Assembly (NCBI RefSeq): GCF_000316665.1
Contig: NC_019678.1
Location: 5,332,001-5,396,000, forward strand
Length of the DNA: 64,000 nt
Source: Rivularia sp. PCC 7116
GTDB taxonomy: Bacteria; Cyanobacteriota; Cyanobacteriia; Cyanobacteriales; Nostocaceae
Direction of reading: 5' to 3'
The position numbers were made by a program, and so were the translations under genes. Shown one piece after another: positions 25,349 to 35,264 of the stretch. The notes below the pieces were generated by a model. It saw only the letters and a program-made list of their open reading frames with translations, was not told where the DNA came from and ran no database searches. Position 1 is the stretch's first letter. Each line of letters opens with the position of its first letter.

Positions 25349-26143
25349 ATGCCAAAACGCACTATCACCGAAATTTCTGAGGCACAAGAAGCGATGCTTC
25401 CTGAATATCGGCAAAAATGGCGCTCATTTGCAATATCAACCGAATCTATCGATGAGGAGAAAGTTAAATCGGTAATTAAAGCTGCTTATTTAGCAAGCGA
25501 TTTTTCCGAACCCAAGATTTTGTTTTATGAAAGTCCTTTTGCTGCAATTCAAGAAATACTTGCTATTGATGATTTTAAAACTTATTTAGGAAAAGATATT
25601 AGTGGCAAATTTAGTAAAAGAGTTTCACATCATCTTTTACATGGGTTAAGACAGCAATTTGAAGAAGTAACTTATACAAAATTACAAAATAAAATTCATT
25701 ATCCCGATTTTCCACATTATTGAACTGAGGATAATCAGATAATCTCATATTTTCCTCACGCATTTGAAATTTTAAAATGTATGGAAATTCAATTAGTTGA
25801 TGATTTAGTTAATTCAGGATTAGATTTTGCGGATATTTTAGACTTTACAAACAATATGATAATAGCACCTAATTGGGCATTATTAGGTTGTATATTAGAT
25901 TTTTGTATTTCAGTGCTTAATGTCGGACATGATAAGAAAAAATGGCAAGTGCTTCAAGATTTAATTCAACATTGCGGTTTTATATTTCAGTTTGAGAAAG
26001 TTTGTATTTGCTGCAATCGTCCTTGTCAATTATCTTTTGATAACAACAATTTGCTTCATGCTGAAGAGGAGCCTGCTATTCAATTCCGCGACGGCTTCAG
26101 TGTCTACGCTTGTCATGGAGAACAAATTTATCAGGAATGTTGA
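25349..26143 (+). pseudogene. DUF6745-like protein gene interrupted by an in-frame TGA
   Basis: From the ATG at 25349 the frame reads MPKRTITEISEAQEAMLPEY then RQKWRSFAIST, the usual start of a cyanobacterial family I know as DUF6745. It stops at TGA 25721-25723 after IHYPDFPHY, then continues in the same frame to 26143. The second part contains VCICCNRPCQLSFDNNN, LHAEEEPAIQFRDGFSVYAC and HGEQIY, matching the middle of that family. One nonsense codon therefore splits the gene, and the family's C-terminal half is missing, so it is doubly degraded. The role of the family is unknown. Family naming is from memory and needs a profile search. Confidence 0.6.
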
Positions 26144-26349
26144 TTTAAATAATGGTTATTTTTTGGTAAGTTGTTAAATATTGTTTTGATTCATTCCTTA
26201 TTCACAAAATTCATTATTATCCCAGTTCCTTGGTGCGTGACGCTCAAAACAAATTAACTGTTTTCCATCAACATTTACGCAAGCGTCACACACCCTACAA
26301 TTTAATCATTTCCCATGCCCGATGCCCCATGCCCTATTCCCCATTAATT
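26144..26349. repeat. Repeat-derived spacer before the HAD gene
   Basis: It contains GTGCGTGACGCTCAAAAC and ACGCAAGCGTCACACACCCT pieces of a dispersed element and the run CCATGCCCGATGCCCCATGC CC. Open frame in this stretch would extend the HAD gene upstream but is composed of repeat sequence, so it is not counted as coding. Confidence 0.6.
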
Positions 26350-27009
26350 ATGATTGAAGCTGTAATTTTCGATATGGATGGTTTGTTGATTGATTCGGAA
26401 CCATTATGGCAGCAGGCAGAAATTACTATATTTAAGCAAGTTGATATCATTCTTATTCCTTCTATGTGTATGCAAACTAAAGGATTGAGAATTGATGAAG
26501 TTGTAGACTATTGGTACAAAAAGTATCCTTGGGATAAGTTATCTAAATTGCAAGTTGAAGAAGCAATTGTTGATAAATTAATTGAGTTAATTCATACTGA
26601 AGGCAAAGCTCTGCCAGGAGTAAATGAAGCAATTGATTTTGTAAAAGCGAAGAATCTTAGAATTGCTTTGGCTTCTTCCTCATCATATAAAATTATCAAT
26701 GCAGCGTTACAAAAACTAGATATAGCTGACGATTTTGAAATCATTTATTCTGCGGAATCCGAACCTTTAGGAAAACCTCATCCTGGCGTTTACCTTACCA
26801 CTTCCCAAAAACTTGGCGTATCTCCTCAAAATTGCTTGGCTTTGGAAGATTCTCTTAACGGAGTATTAGCTGCTAAATCCGCTCAAATGAAATGTATCGC
26901 TATCCCAGAAACGTCAGAACTGCATAACCCAAAATTTGCGATCGCCGACATGGTATTGGAATCTTTAGAGCAGTTAGATGACAATATTTGGAATTTTATA
27001 AATTCATAA
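26350..27009 (+). CDS. HAD-superfamily phosphatase (beta-phosphoglucomutase/YniC-like)
   Basis: The ATG at 26350 starts MIEAVIFDMDGLLIDSEPLW, the HAD motif I with catalytic Asp8 and Asp10; upstream in-frame sequence is repeat-derived and excluded. Motif II is ALASSSS, motif III the Lys in GKPHPGVYLTTSQKLG, and motif IV LALEDSLNGVLAA. The four-helix cap (about 20-85) places it in subfamily IA with 2-deoxyglucose-6-phosphatase and beta-phosphoglucomutase enzymes. The expected role is hydrolysis of a sugar phosphate or similar small phosphate in the cytoplasm; the substrate is not defined by sequence. Length (219 residues) is normal. Confidence 0.88.
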   Translation: MIEAVIFDMDGLLIDSEPLWQQAEITIFKQVDIILIPSMCMQTKGLRIDEVVDYWYKKYPWDKLSKLQVEEAIVDKLIELIHTEGKALPGVNEAIDFVKAKNLRIALASSSSYKIINAALQKLDIADDFEIIYSAESEPLGKPHPGVYLTTSQKLGVSPQNCLALEDSLNGVLAAKSAQMKCIAIPETSELHNPKFAIADMVLESLEQLDDNIWNFINS

Positions 27010-27033
27010 TTTGGTAATTTATAAATATTGTAG

Positions 27034-27100
27034 GTTGGGTTAAAAGCGCACGAATCATATTGATGGCATACAGGGAATGACAATGCTTTTTTAACCCAAC
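27034..27100. repeat. Inverted-repeat element GTTGGGTTAAAAGC...GCTTTTTTAACCCAAC
   Basis: Terminal arms of 14-16 bp pair across a 37-base centre. A shorter relative (TTGGGTTTCTCTTTGTTCAACCCAA) is at 27740-27765, so the following gene is bracketed by related palindromes. It lies 15 bp before that gene's start. Confidence 0.7.
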
Positions 27101-27115
27101 ATTCCACCAGCAAAT

Positions 27116-27667
27116 ATGTACGAACATCTAGAACCTTTAAAAACAAAATTAATCGCTCTAAAAATCGAAAAAGCACCACCTCCGTGGCAGCTTAAAAGCG
27201 TTATTGCTGTTGGCGGATTGTGTTCTGTGGGTTTTGATAGAGATACAGATAATTTATTAATAGTATCCCATTCAGGTCGAGGTGTGGTTGATTGTTCGAC
27301 TGGTGAAAAAACTACGAGAGATAGGGAATACTATTATGAAAATCAATATCTTGAAGCTGAAGGTATTGGTTGCTTAAGCGGCAAAATGATTAGTATGGCT
27401 GGTTTACTTGGTGGTGGTTTACCAGTATCTACTGATGACGATTGGAGTTTGGAGTCGGTGACAGTTAATTTTCCAGAAGAGATGATTTTGCTAGTTGAAC
27501 CAGGTTCCGATTTGTATGGTATGACTTATAATCGACCGGATAATTTTACCAAGATTGAGCAACGAGAAACCATAAGAGCTTACGGTTTTTCCTATACCGG
27601 ACAATCGTTTATTATTGCCACTAGCAGCGATGTAACTATCTATAATCGTTCCAATAAATTATTGTAG
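27116..27667 (+). CDS. Hypothetical protein, beta-rich
   Basis: I do not recognise this 183-residue protein. It has no signal peptide or clear membrane helix. It is rich in short strands and turns: SVIAVGGLCSVGFDRDTDNL, LIVSHSGRGVVDCSTGEKT, then TRDREYYYEN. There is a Gly-rich stretch (AGLLGGGLPVSTDDDWSLES) and a strand-rich end (GFSYTGQSFIIATSSDVTIY). The alternating LLIVSHSGRGVVD and FIIATSSDVTIY segments are suggestive of beta-propeller blades, but there are too few for a full propeller. Codon and base composition resemble the neighbours. The gene stands alone between palindromic repeats. Confidence 0.6.
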   Translation: MYEHLEPLKTKLIALKIEKAPPPWQLKSVIAVGGLCSVGFDRDTDNLLIVSHSGRGVVDCSTGEKTTRDREYYYENQYLEAEGIGCLSGKMISMAGLLGGGLPVSTDDDWSLESVTVNFPEEMILLVEPGSDLYGMTYNRPDNFTKIEQRETIRAYGFSYTGQSFIIATSSDVTIYNRSNKLL

Positions 27668-27891
27668 TGCGAGCATCTTGCTCCCTAGATAATTGAATAT
27701 TGTATTATTTTGAATTATTTATTTAGCTTTCCAAATTATGTTGGGTTTCTCTTTGTTCAACCCAACCTACAAATTAAAAAAAATCAAATTAGGGGCAACA
27801 TCTTTATAATTCCTAATACATATCATCAGCAATCACAAAGACATCACCCCTAAAAATTAATTATTCAAGATTACTTAATTACATTTAAACC

Positions 27892-28614
27892 TTAATCAGC
27901 AGGTGCTAATTCAGTTTCTGTACCGCCACGGTTGCGACGACGAGTCAGAGTATTGAATAACATCTGTCCAATCGCTTTGATTAAATTACCTTCTAACTCT
28001 TGGAACATTTTCATGTTCATACCAAAAGCTGCGTTAGCTTCATCAACTATTCTATCTGCTGTTGCTTCCTCGATGGGCATTTCATCTAAAGCTTGACGGT
28101 ATTGTGCTTTAAACGCTTTTTCATCATCGATTTGATCGAATTCGTAAAAAGCTGTTCCTTCACCATCCGTCAGATTCATTGCTGTTTGAGCAATGTTTTT
28201 CAAAATTTGTCCACCCGATAAGTCGCCCAAGTAGCGAGTATAGGAATGCGCTACTAATAATTCAGGTTCATTCTGAGATACTTCACGAATGCGATTTACG
28301 TATGCTTCACCGGCTGGTGATAACTTTATTTGTTCTCTCCAGTTGGTACCGTAATAATAGCTAAGGTCTTGCTCTAAACTATGCTTTCTATAGAGTTCCT
28401 TAAAATCAATTTTAGATACAACTGGGTGGTTGCCGTGTTTTTCCAACTCCTCTTCCATCGCAGTATAAGCGAAGTAGAAGTTAGCAACTAACTTACGATA
28501 AGAATTTTTCTCAACGACTCCTTTTAAAAAGCACTTAACAAAACCAACATTTTCTGCCATTGTGTGGGCTTTTTTCGTGCCTACACGTAATTTGGTTGCT
28601 AAATTGCTACTCAT
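27892..28614 (-). CDS. ho1: Heme oxygenase (biliverdin-forming)
   Basis: The 240-residue cytoplasmic enzyme opens heme with ferredoxin-derived electrons to give biliverdin IX-alpha, CO and iron, the first step to phycobilins and phytochrome chromophore. The proximal heme ligand is His17 in KKAHTMAENVGFVKCFLKG. The signature LLVAHSYTRYLGDLSGGQIL with the flexible distal helix Gly residues is intact. The C-terminus is slightly longer than usual and ends in a basic stretch (RRRNRGGTETELAPAD). It is transcribed alone from a long spacer. The biliverdin product is the expected chromophore of the phytochrome encoded at 39938. Confidence 0.97.
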   Translation of the reverse strand: MSSNLATKLRVGTKKAHTMAENVGFVKCFLKGVVEKNSYRKLVANFYFAYTAMEEELEKHGNHPVVSKIDFKELYRKHSLEQDLSYYYGTNWREQIKLSPAGEAYVNRIREVSQNEPELLVAHSYTRYLGDLSGGQILKNIAQTAMNLTDGEGTAFYEFDQIDDEKAFKAQYRQALDEMPIEEATADRIVDEANAAFGMNMKMFQELEGNLIKAIGQMLFNTLTRRRNRGGTETELAPAD

Positions 28615-29440
28615 GCTAAATTTCTCAACAATAAAAAGGTTAACTATTCATACCGTCATTTCAAAGTATGAAATTTTGCGTGTAAATGAAAGCTTGTAGA
28701 AGCTAGGAAGGCTGTTTCAAGTGAAATCGGACGGATATAATGTCCTTTATCCTAACTCACTTGTAACAATTTACAGTTTCTGCATCTATATCGACTTTCT
28801 TAAATCACGTTTGTTCATACTAAAAATAACTACTCAAAAGTAACATTAGAGCTAATTGATGATACTTTCTATTAAAATTTCTTAAGCAAATTGACTCAGT
28901 CCATTTTTACGCCGTAACAACCAGCTTATCGGCACTGTAAAGTAATATAAGTTGTGTAAACTTTTATCTCAAAATATTTATAAATATTACAAAGATAGAT
29001 AATAGCCTATATTTTTCATCGCAGAAATTAGTCAATCCAAGGTATATTATGTAACACTATAGCAAGTATTAATTCTATGATAAAGAACACAAATGATTCA
29101 TACATTCGCTTCACTTAAAACAAGCTTTTGAATATACTAAGAGTAAAACTTATAGCCGCTGTCTTAATAACTTAAAACTAGCCTTAAATTAACTTCAATA
29201 ACTCTTTAAACAAGTTTGGAAAGCAATCAGCGATAATACTGACTTGATAAAATCTTCATTCTCGCTTGATATTATTCATAAGTATGTTTGCTCAAAAGTT
29301 GCCGAATTAGAATAAATTTATAGAAAGAAAAACAAAAGCGTAATATTAAACATTCCTGATGAAAACGTATTCAACGGGAATTGTTCTATCAAGTATAAAG
29401 TGTTATTCTCCTGTGTGAGTGTGTGGAGCGTTCAAAAGTT
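28615..29440. other. Long intergenic region (826 bp) between divergent ho1 and glmM
   Basis: Very AT-rich, with no convincing coding or structural RNA gene. Promoters of both flanking genes must lie here, but no box can be fixed by eye. The in-frame GTG at 29423 could extend glmM by six residues. Confidence 0.55.
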
Positions 29441-30916
29441 ATGGTATCATTTATAACTGGTAATCGCAGTAATTTTCGTAGAGATTCTGCTTCAGAAGTA
29501 AACGGATGGAAAAATGCTTCTGCAAGTGGTTTCGGTCAAAATTCCCTGATACTGCCAAAATCTCCCCTATTTGGTACAGACGGTATTCGTGGAAAAGTAG
29601 GCGAATTATTGAGTGCGCCTTTAGCATTGCAAGTTGGTTTTTGGACGGGCATTGTATTGCGTAGTCGCGCCCAAAATATTGGTCCGGTGATTCTTGGGCA
29701 AGATTCTCGCAATTCGAGCGATATGCTGGCGATGGCTTTAAGTGCGGGATTGACAGCAGCAGGATTGCAGGTGTGGTACTTAGGTTTATGCCCTACTCCT
29801 TGCGTTGCTTATCTGAGCAGTATTACAGATGCTGTTGGTGGAGTAATGATTTCTGCAAGCCACAATCCACCAGAAGACAACGGAATTAAGATTTTTGGTG
29901 CTGATGGTATTAAGCTATCTAAAGCCTTGCAGCAAGAAATTGAAGCTGGATTGCGCGGGCAAGCATCACCTGCGGTGAGTGTAAGTAATTGCGGACGGCA
30001 TTACTCTCGTCCGGAGTTGATATCAGAATATGCTCAGATATTGAAACAGCCGCTACATGGCAATGTAAATCTTCAAGGAATGAAGGTTGTTTTAGATTTG
30101 GCATGGGGAGCAGCTGTTGGTTTAGCTCCTTCTGTATTCGAGGAGTTAGGCGCAGAAGTTATTTGCTTGCACAATAGTGCAGATGGCGATCGCATCAATG
30201 TTGGTTGTGGTTCGACTCATTTAGGCATTCTGCAAGCGGCTGTGAAAGAAAACAACGCCGACTTAGGCTTTGCTTTTGATGGTGATGCTGACAGAGTATT
30301 GGCAGTAGACAATACTGGAAGAGAAATTAACGGCGACTATATTCTTTATCTGTGGGGAAATTCCTTGCAGCAAAGACAAGAATTGCCTGACAATTTGATT
30401 GTTTCTACCGTAATGGCTAATTTAGGCTTTGAAAGAGCTTGGAAGCAAATCGGTGGTCAATTTACCCGTACTGCAGTTGGAGATCAACACGTACAGGCAG
30501 AAATGCTGCGTAGCGGTGGAATGCTGGGTGGCGAACAATCTGGTCATATTCTTTGCCGTCACTATGGCATAACTGGAGATGGTTTGTTAACAGCCCTACA
30601 CATAGCAGCTTTAGTACATCAAGCAGATGTGCCTTTATCTGAAATGGTCAGCCAAAGCTTTGTGACTTATCCACAACTGTTGCAAAACGTGCGCGTAGAA
30701 GATAGAGAAAAGCGCGTAGGCTGGAAAGAATGTCAGCCCGTACAGCAAGCAATTTCTCATGCCCAAGCAGCAATGGGTGATAGTGGTAGGGTATTAGTTC
30801 GTGCTTCCGGTACCGAACCCTTAATTAGAGTCATGGTAGAAGCTGAATCTGCCGAACTTGCTAACCATTGGACAAAAGAATTGGTTAATGTAGTACAGCA
30901 AAATTTGGCAGCATAA
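29441..30916 (+). CDS. glmM: Phosphoglucosamine mutase
   Basis: GlmM converts glucosamine-6-phosphate to glucosamine-1-phosphate for UDP-GlcNAc, peptidoglycan and lipopolysaccharide synthesis. The ATG at 29441 (MVSFITGN) gives 491 residues; a GTG at 29423 is the alternative. After a 35-residue Ser/Asn-rich lead comes [20 protein letters not shown]. The catalytic phosphoserine loop is [20 protein letters not shown], the metal loop [14 protein letters not shown], the sugar-recognition loop GGEQSGHI, and the phosphate-binding end [14 protein letters not shown]. All four active-site loops are intact. It is followed about 190 bp downstream by polysaccharide genes, which is functionally consistent. 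Confidence 0.96.
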   Translation: MVSFITGNRSNFRRDSASEVNGWKNASASGFGQNSLILPKSPLFGTDGIRGKVGELLSAPLALQVGFWTGIVLRSRAQNIGPVILGQDSRNSSDMLAMALSAGLTAAGLQVWYLGLCPTPCVAYLSSITDAVGGVMISASHNPPEDNGIKIFGADGIKLSKALQQEIEAGLRGQASPAVSVSNCGRHYSRPELISEYAQILKQPLHGNVNLQGMKVVLDLAWGAAVGLAPSVFEELGAEVICLHNSADGDRINVGCGSTHLGILQAAVKENNADLGFAFDGDADRVLAVDNTGREINGDYILYLWGNSLQQRQELPDNLIVSTVMANLGFERAWKQIGGQFTRTAVGDQHVQAEMLRSGGMLGGEQSGHILCRHYGITGDGLLTALHIAALVHQADVPLSEMVSQSFVTYPQLLQNVRVEDREKRVGWKECQPVQQAISHAQAAMGDSGRVLVRASGTEPLIRVMVEAESAELANHWTKELVNVVQQNLAA

Positions 30917-31104
30917 AAAGTTTGTGCGATTTAGATTGGAAAATTTTGGCTTTGTGGTAGTTAGTTGAAGCTTGGACAGTTCTGAAGGTTGTCAACTATC
31001 AACTAACTACATTCGGAAGATGATGTATAAAATATTAGTTATTATCTACTAACTAGTATTTACTAAACGTCTTTAATTTACCAATCTAAAATCTCCAATT
31101 TAAT

Positions 31105-32829
31105 ATGCTCAAATCTAAGGGTAAAAAAAATAAAAATTTAAAGAATAAAAATACAAAAAATAAAAATAAAAAAAAGCAGTCCAAAAAAGAGCAACCTACT
31201 TTAACTATCAAAGAAAGGCTAGCCCAGAAGCGTAAAGCTACTAGAGCGCGTAAAGAGCTTATTGACCTACTCTCAAAGTCAGGGGGAGTAGGTCTTGTAT
31301 TAGGGATTGCGGCATTTTTTGTGGCGGGAATTAAATTAGCCGTTCCGGCGGTTGCTGGGGTGATAGTAATGGCGCTGTCCTATAAATATCCCCGTCAAGC
31401 TTTATTTGGATTTATTTTCTACGTACCATTTGCCGGTACCGTCACCTATTTGTTGGGTGGAAACGCCATACTTCAATTAGCAAAAGATGGCTTTTACGTT
31501 CCGGCAGTTATTGCACTGTGGCAGAAATGCCGCCAGCAGAACTTACCTTTTATTATCCCCAAAGGTATAACAAAACCATTATTTATTTTATTAGGCTTGT
31601 GTATTTGTACGCTGTTGTTTGTAAATGGAATGCAACAGTTTAATCCACCGCCACCCCCACTGTTTAAAACACCGCCGAAGTCAATGCCTCTGGGTATGGG
31701 GATTTTAGGACTGAAAGTATTTATGGGTTACATACCCTTAATGACCTGTGCATATTATTTAATTCGCAACAAAAAAGACTTTTTGTTTATATCGAGAATG
31801 CAAGTCATCTTGATACTAGTCTGTTGCTTGCTGGGGGTAGTTCAATATGCATTATTAGTTGTCGGTATTTGTCCGGGGACTCGTGGGGCTGTAGGGGTGG
31901 ATTTATTCAAGGCAACTTTATCGGCTCGATGCTTTATTGGTGGTGCGTTGGTTTTCAGCCCCAGTCAAGGAATGATTAGACTGCCGGGTACCTTCGTAGC
32001 GCCTTGGCAATGGGCTTGGTTTTTGATTGCCAGTACCTTTTTTACTTTTGGTACTGGCTTTAGCGATCCTTCTGCTAAGTGGAGGATAGTTGGTTTGCTT
32101 TCTTTGGCATCAGTATTTGTCAATGCTGTAATTTCCGGGCAAAGAATTGCTTTGGCATTAGTACCGGCTTGCTTAGTATTGTTGTTATTACTTACAGGGC
32201 AACTTGCCAATCTCAAACGATTCATTCCTATTTTCGGTGGATTAGTTTTAGTTTTGTTCATAGCGATAGCTAGTAATCCAGCCGTCGTTCAAGAAAGAAC
32301 CGACAGCTTTGTCAGCCGTTGGAATGCTTCACCGCCTTACGAATTTATTACCCAGCAGTTTGAAGAAGTTCTTCACAATACCAAAAATCCATTTGGAAAT
32401 GGTTTGGGGAAAGCTACAAATTCCGCCAGAATAATGGGACCTACTAAACTCGTAGAAACATATTATCCGAAAGTCACCTATGAAGTAGGGATTTTGGGAG
32501 TTTTGGGATTTTTAGGACTAGTTACCAGCCTCACAATCTGTGCCTTCAAAACTTACCGTAAAGTAAAAAACCGTAATTTCCGTGGTTACGGAGCGGCTTT
32601 ATGGGTGTTTATATTGTTTATAAGTTACAACACTTACTATTATCCTTTAGATGTTGACCCTGTTGCTGTTTATTACTGGTTTTTCGCTGGGGTGCTTTTC
32701 AAACTGCCAGAAATAGACAAGCTAGAAAGACTCAAAGAGGAGCAAAATCAACAGGTACAGGAAATATCTGCTGAAGAATCTACTAAAACTAAACGCAAGC
32801 ACAAGGTTGTAGAAAACCCGCTTGGATGA
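31105..32829 (+). CDS. hpsL: HpsL-like polysaccharide membrane protein (O-antigen ligase/Wzy-like)
   Basis: The 574-residue protein begins with about 45 Lys/Asn-rich cytoplasmic residues, then SGGVGLVLGIAAFFVAGIKL and about ten further hydrophobic segments. A Pro-rich loop (FNPPPPPLFKTPPKSMPLG) lies near residue 180. A large loop (residues about 395-440) contains RTDSFVSRWNASPPYEFITQ and FGNGLGKATNSARIMGP, the usual position of the functional loop of O-antigen ligase/polymerase proteins. The sequence agrees with what I recall of HpsL, encoded with glycosyltransferases for hormogonium polysaccharide in Nostoc punctiforme. Three glycosyltransferase genes follow in the same direction. Role as polymerase or ligase is inferred. 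Confidence 0.75.
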   Translation: MLKSKGKKNKNLKNKNTKNKNKKKQSKKEQPTLTIKERLAQKRKATRARKELIDLLSKSGGVGLVLGIAAFFVAGIKLAVPAVAGVIVMALSYKYPRQALFGFIFYVPFAGTVTYLLGGNAILQLAKDGFYVPAVIALWQKCRQQNLPFIIPKGITKPLFILLGLCICTLLFVNGMQQFNPPPPPLFKTPPKSMPLGMGILGLKVFMGYIPLMTCAYYLIRNKKDFLFISRMQVILILVCCLLGVVQYALLVVGICPGTRGAVGVDLFKATLSARCFIGGALVFSPSQGMIRLPGTFVAPWQWAWFLIASTFFTFGTGFSDPSAKWRIVGLLSLASVFVNAVISGQRIALALVPACLVLLLLLTGQLANLKRFIPIFGGLVLVLFIAIASNPAVVQERTDSFVSRWNASPPYEFITQQFEEVLHNTKNPFGNGLGKATNSARIMGPTKLVETYYPKVTYEVGILGVLGFLGLVTSLTICAFKTYRKVKNRNFRGYGAALWVFILFISYNTYYYPLDVDPVAVYYWFFAGVLFKLPEIDKLERLKEEQNQQVQEISAEESTKTKRKHKVVENPLG

Positions 32830-32854
32830 TAATGCACATTAGGAAGACAAGGAA

Positions 32855-32912
32855 ATATTAACTACTAACTACCAACTACTAACTACCAACTACCAACTAC
32901 TAACTACTAATT
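32855..32912. repeat. Tandem heptamers TAACTAC/CAACTAC
   Basis: About eight heptamer units (TAACTAC, CAACTAC) fill the spacer between the membrane protein and the first glycosyltransferase gene. Similar CTAACAA units occur at 35403-35448 between the second and third glycosyltransferase genes. Confidence 0.85.
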
Positions 32913-32916
32913 TTAT

Positions 32917-33957
32917 ATGTCAAACCCTTTAATATCAGTAATTATACCGACTTACGGACGCGAGGAAGCGTTGCGGGATAGCATCGCCGATGTGCTTAAA
33001 CAGGATTATTCTAATTATGAGGTTTTGGTAGTAGACCAAACTCCGAAGCATCAACCCGAAATTGAAGCTTATTTAAAAGAACAAGCAGCAGCAGGTCATA
33101 TTCAATGGTATCGCTTAAATTGGGCGAGTTTACCAGGAGCGCGTAATTATGCAGTACGTCGATCTGCGGGTGAGATAATTTTATTTATCGATGATGATGT
33201 GTTGTTAGAACCAGGGTTTTTAGCGGCACATGCAAAAAATTATCAAAATCCAGAGATAGGGGCTGTCGCAGGAAGGGTATTTGACCGGATGAAAATGGAA
33301 GATTCGGCAAAAGGTTATACTCAAGGCGACGGCAATTACACAGAAATTGAATATCTCCCTCCCCAAGCAATGGACCCCGGAATTGCTTGGTATTACATTG
33401 ATTTAGTACATACGACCAAACCCCAAGAAGTTTTAACTGCTAGGGGTTGCAATATGTCTTTCCGACGTGAATTATTTACTAAGTTCGGATTGCATTTTGA
33501 TGAAAGATTTCGCGGTAGCGCTGTAAGAGAAGAGTCAGATTTTTGCCTGCACATTCGCAAGACTGGGTATAAAATTTGGTATGACCCAGAAGCGCATTTA
33601 GTGCATTTAGGGGAAGAGACTGGCGGTTGTCACGATATCAGTACTCGTTCCACTAAATATCAGTTTACCTTTTATCACAATCATTTCTTGCTGGGGTTAA
33701 ATAACTTAAATGCCAGTCAAGCTTTGCGTTTTTACGCTCGCTTGTTTGACTGTCACGTCCTTGGAAGACCTCCTTGTCATAAAAGTGGCTCTCCAATCAA
33801 AATTTTAACTCGCGGCGTTTTTTATAGTTTGGGGTTTCTAAAAGCTTTAGGGACTGTAATTCAGTCATTATGGAATGACGGTCAAGTTTATACTCAGCAA
33901 GACAAACAAGTTGAGATTGTTGAAGCTAATTCTAGAAAACCTGTTGGAAGTTTTTAA
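32917..33957 (+). CDS. hpsN: Family 2 glycosyltransferase (HpsN-like)
   Basis: The 346-residue GT-A enzyme starts MSNPLISVIIPTYGREEALR, the nucleotide-binding strand of family 2 transferases. The acidic metal site is FIDDDVLLEPGF, and the acceptor-side block is ARGCNMSFRRELF followed by FRGSAVREESDFCLHIRK. There is no clear membrane helix until a weak hydrophobic segment near 310-325. It should add a sugar from an NDP-sugar to a lipid-linked polysaccharide on the cytoplasmic side. Position directly after the HpsL-like gene suggests HpsN, but this name is from order and memory, not from a search. The donor sugar is unknown. Confidence 0.7.
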   Translation: MSNPLISVIIPTYGREEALRDSIADVLKQDYSNYEVLVVDQTPKHQPEIEAYLKEQAAAGHIQWYRLNWASLPGARNYAVRRSAGEIILFIDDDVLLEPGFLAAHAKNYQNPEIGAVAGRVFDRMKMEDSAKGYTQGDGNYTEIEYLPPQAMDPGIAWYYIDLVHTTKPQEVLTARGCNMSFRRELFTKFGLHFDERFRGSAVREESDFCLHIRKTGYKIWYDPEAHLVHLGEETGGCHDISTRSTKYQFTFYHNHFLLGLNNLNASQALRFYARLFDCHVLGRPPCHKSGSPIKILTRGVFYSLGFLKALGTVIQSLWNDGQVYTQQDKQVEIVEANSRKPVGSF

Positions 33958-34091
33958 ACGGATTATTAAACCGCAGATACGTAAATATGCGAAGGGAAGA
34001 CAAATAAAAGCCTCTCTTTTATAAGGGAGGTTGAGGAATTTTATATTTCCTATTCCTCATTCCCTATTTATAATAACTATTCTCTAAAAAC

Positions 34092-35264
34092 ATGAAAATA
34101 TTAGTAGCTAGTCATACATATATAGTAGATTTAAATTGCGAAAAATTACGCGCATTATCTCGATTACAATCTGATATTGAAGTTACGGTGGTTGTTCCTA
34201 AAAAATGGCGACCTGGAGGAGTTCAAAACAAAATTATCGAAACAGAATACCGCGATGAAGGTAATTTTCGTATAGTGCCTGTTTCTAATTTTAGTCAAAA
34301 TCATCAAGGTTTACTTACTTTCGGTAGCGATATATTTGAGCTATTGTCAGAATTTCGTCCTAATATAATTCATGTAGAGCAAGGCTCTAGAGGTTTGGCT
34401 TACGCTCAAATGATTACTTTAAATGCTTTACTAGGGCTTAAAGCTAAAAATGTATTTTTCACCTGGTGGAATTTACCTTATAATTTAAAATTCCCGATTT
34501 CTATATTAGAAAACTATAATCTTGATAACAGTCATGGAATTATTTCTGGAAATCAAGATGGTGCCGAAATATTGCGCGAGCGAGGATATGAGGGACCAAT
34601 TAAAGTTATGCCGCAACTTGGTGTGGATGAAACTTTATTTACGCCTAAACCACAACCAGAGTTAGCAAGCAAATTAGGTATTAAGGCGGATGATTTTGTT
34701 GTTGCTTTTGTGGGACGCTTTGTACCTGAAAAAGGTATCATGACTCTGTTAGACGCTTTAGTAAAGATTAAAGATAAATCTTGGAAATTCTTACTTTTAG
34801 GAAGAGGAGAATTAAAAGATGAAATATTGCAAAAGGCAGCAGATAAAGGAATTAAAGACAGAATTATATTAGTGGAAAGCGTTCCTCATAATGAAGTTGC
34901 AGACTATATCAATCTGATGAGTACTTTGATATTGCCATCAGAAACAACTTATAAATTCAAAACACTAACTTCTGTAGGTTGGAAAGAACAATTTGGTCAC
35001 GTAATTATTGAAGCGATGGCTTGTAAAGTGCCGGTAATTGGTTCTGACTCTGGAGAAATTCCTCATGTTATTGGCGATGCTGGATTAATCTTTCCAGAAG
35101 GTAATTCTGAAGAATTAGCTAATCGTTTGGAACAGTTAATAGATAATGCTGATTATACCGAAAATATTGCTCAAATAGGTTATGCCAAAGCAATGGCACA
35201 GTATACAAATATTGCTTTAGCAAAGCAGCAATTAGAGTTTTATCAAGAATTAATTCATGGCTAG
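34092..35264 (+). CDS. hpsO: Family 4 glycosyltransferase (HpsO-like)
   Basis: The 390-residue GT-B enzyme has the N-terminal acceptor domain (MKILVASHTYIVDLNCEKLR) and a C-terminal donor domain starting VAFVGRFVPEKGIMTLLDAL. The nucleotide-sugar site has the E-x7-E type motif IIEAMACKVPVIGSDSGEIP. These place it in family 4 retaining transferases. Together with its neighbours it probably assembles an exported polysaccharide. It lies 134 bp after the previous transferase gene and 188 bp before the next, on the same strand. The symbol is inferred from the cluster order hpsL-N-O-P and is tentative. Confidence 0.7.
   Translation: MKILVASHTYIVDLNCEKLRALSRLQSDIEVTVVVPKKWRPGGVQNKIIETEYRDEGNFRIVPVSNFSQNHQGLLTFGSDIFELLSEFRPNIIHVEQGSRGLAYAQMITLNALLGLKAKNVFFTWWNLPYNLKFPISILENYNLDNSHGIISGNQDGAEILRERGYEGPIKVMPQLGVDETLFTPKPQPELASKLGIKADDFVVAFVGRFVPEKGIMTLLDALVKIKDKSWKFLLLGRGELKDEILQKAADKGIKDRIILVESVPHNEVADYINLMSTLILPSETTYKFKTLTSVGWKEQFGHVIIEAMACKVPVIGSDSGEIPHVIGDAGLIFPEGNSEELANRLEQLIDNADYTENIAQIGYAKAMAQYTNIALAKQQLEFYQELIHG

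Noticed and set aside
26230-26349. N-terminal extension of the HAD phosphatase
   Set aside because: Encoded by dispersed repeat DNA; the family N-terminus begins exactly at the ATG at 26350.
32855-32912. Heptamer run as possible regulatory iterons or replication origin
   Set aside because: No DnaA boxes or replication genes nearby, and similar runs occur in other spacers of the window.
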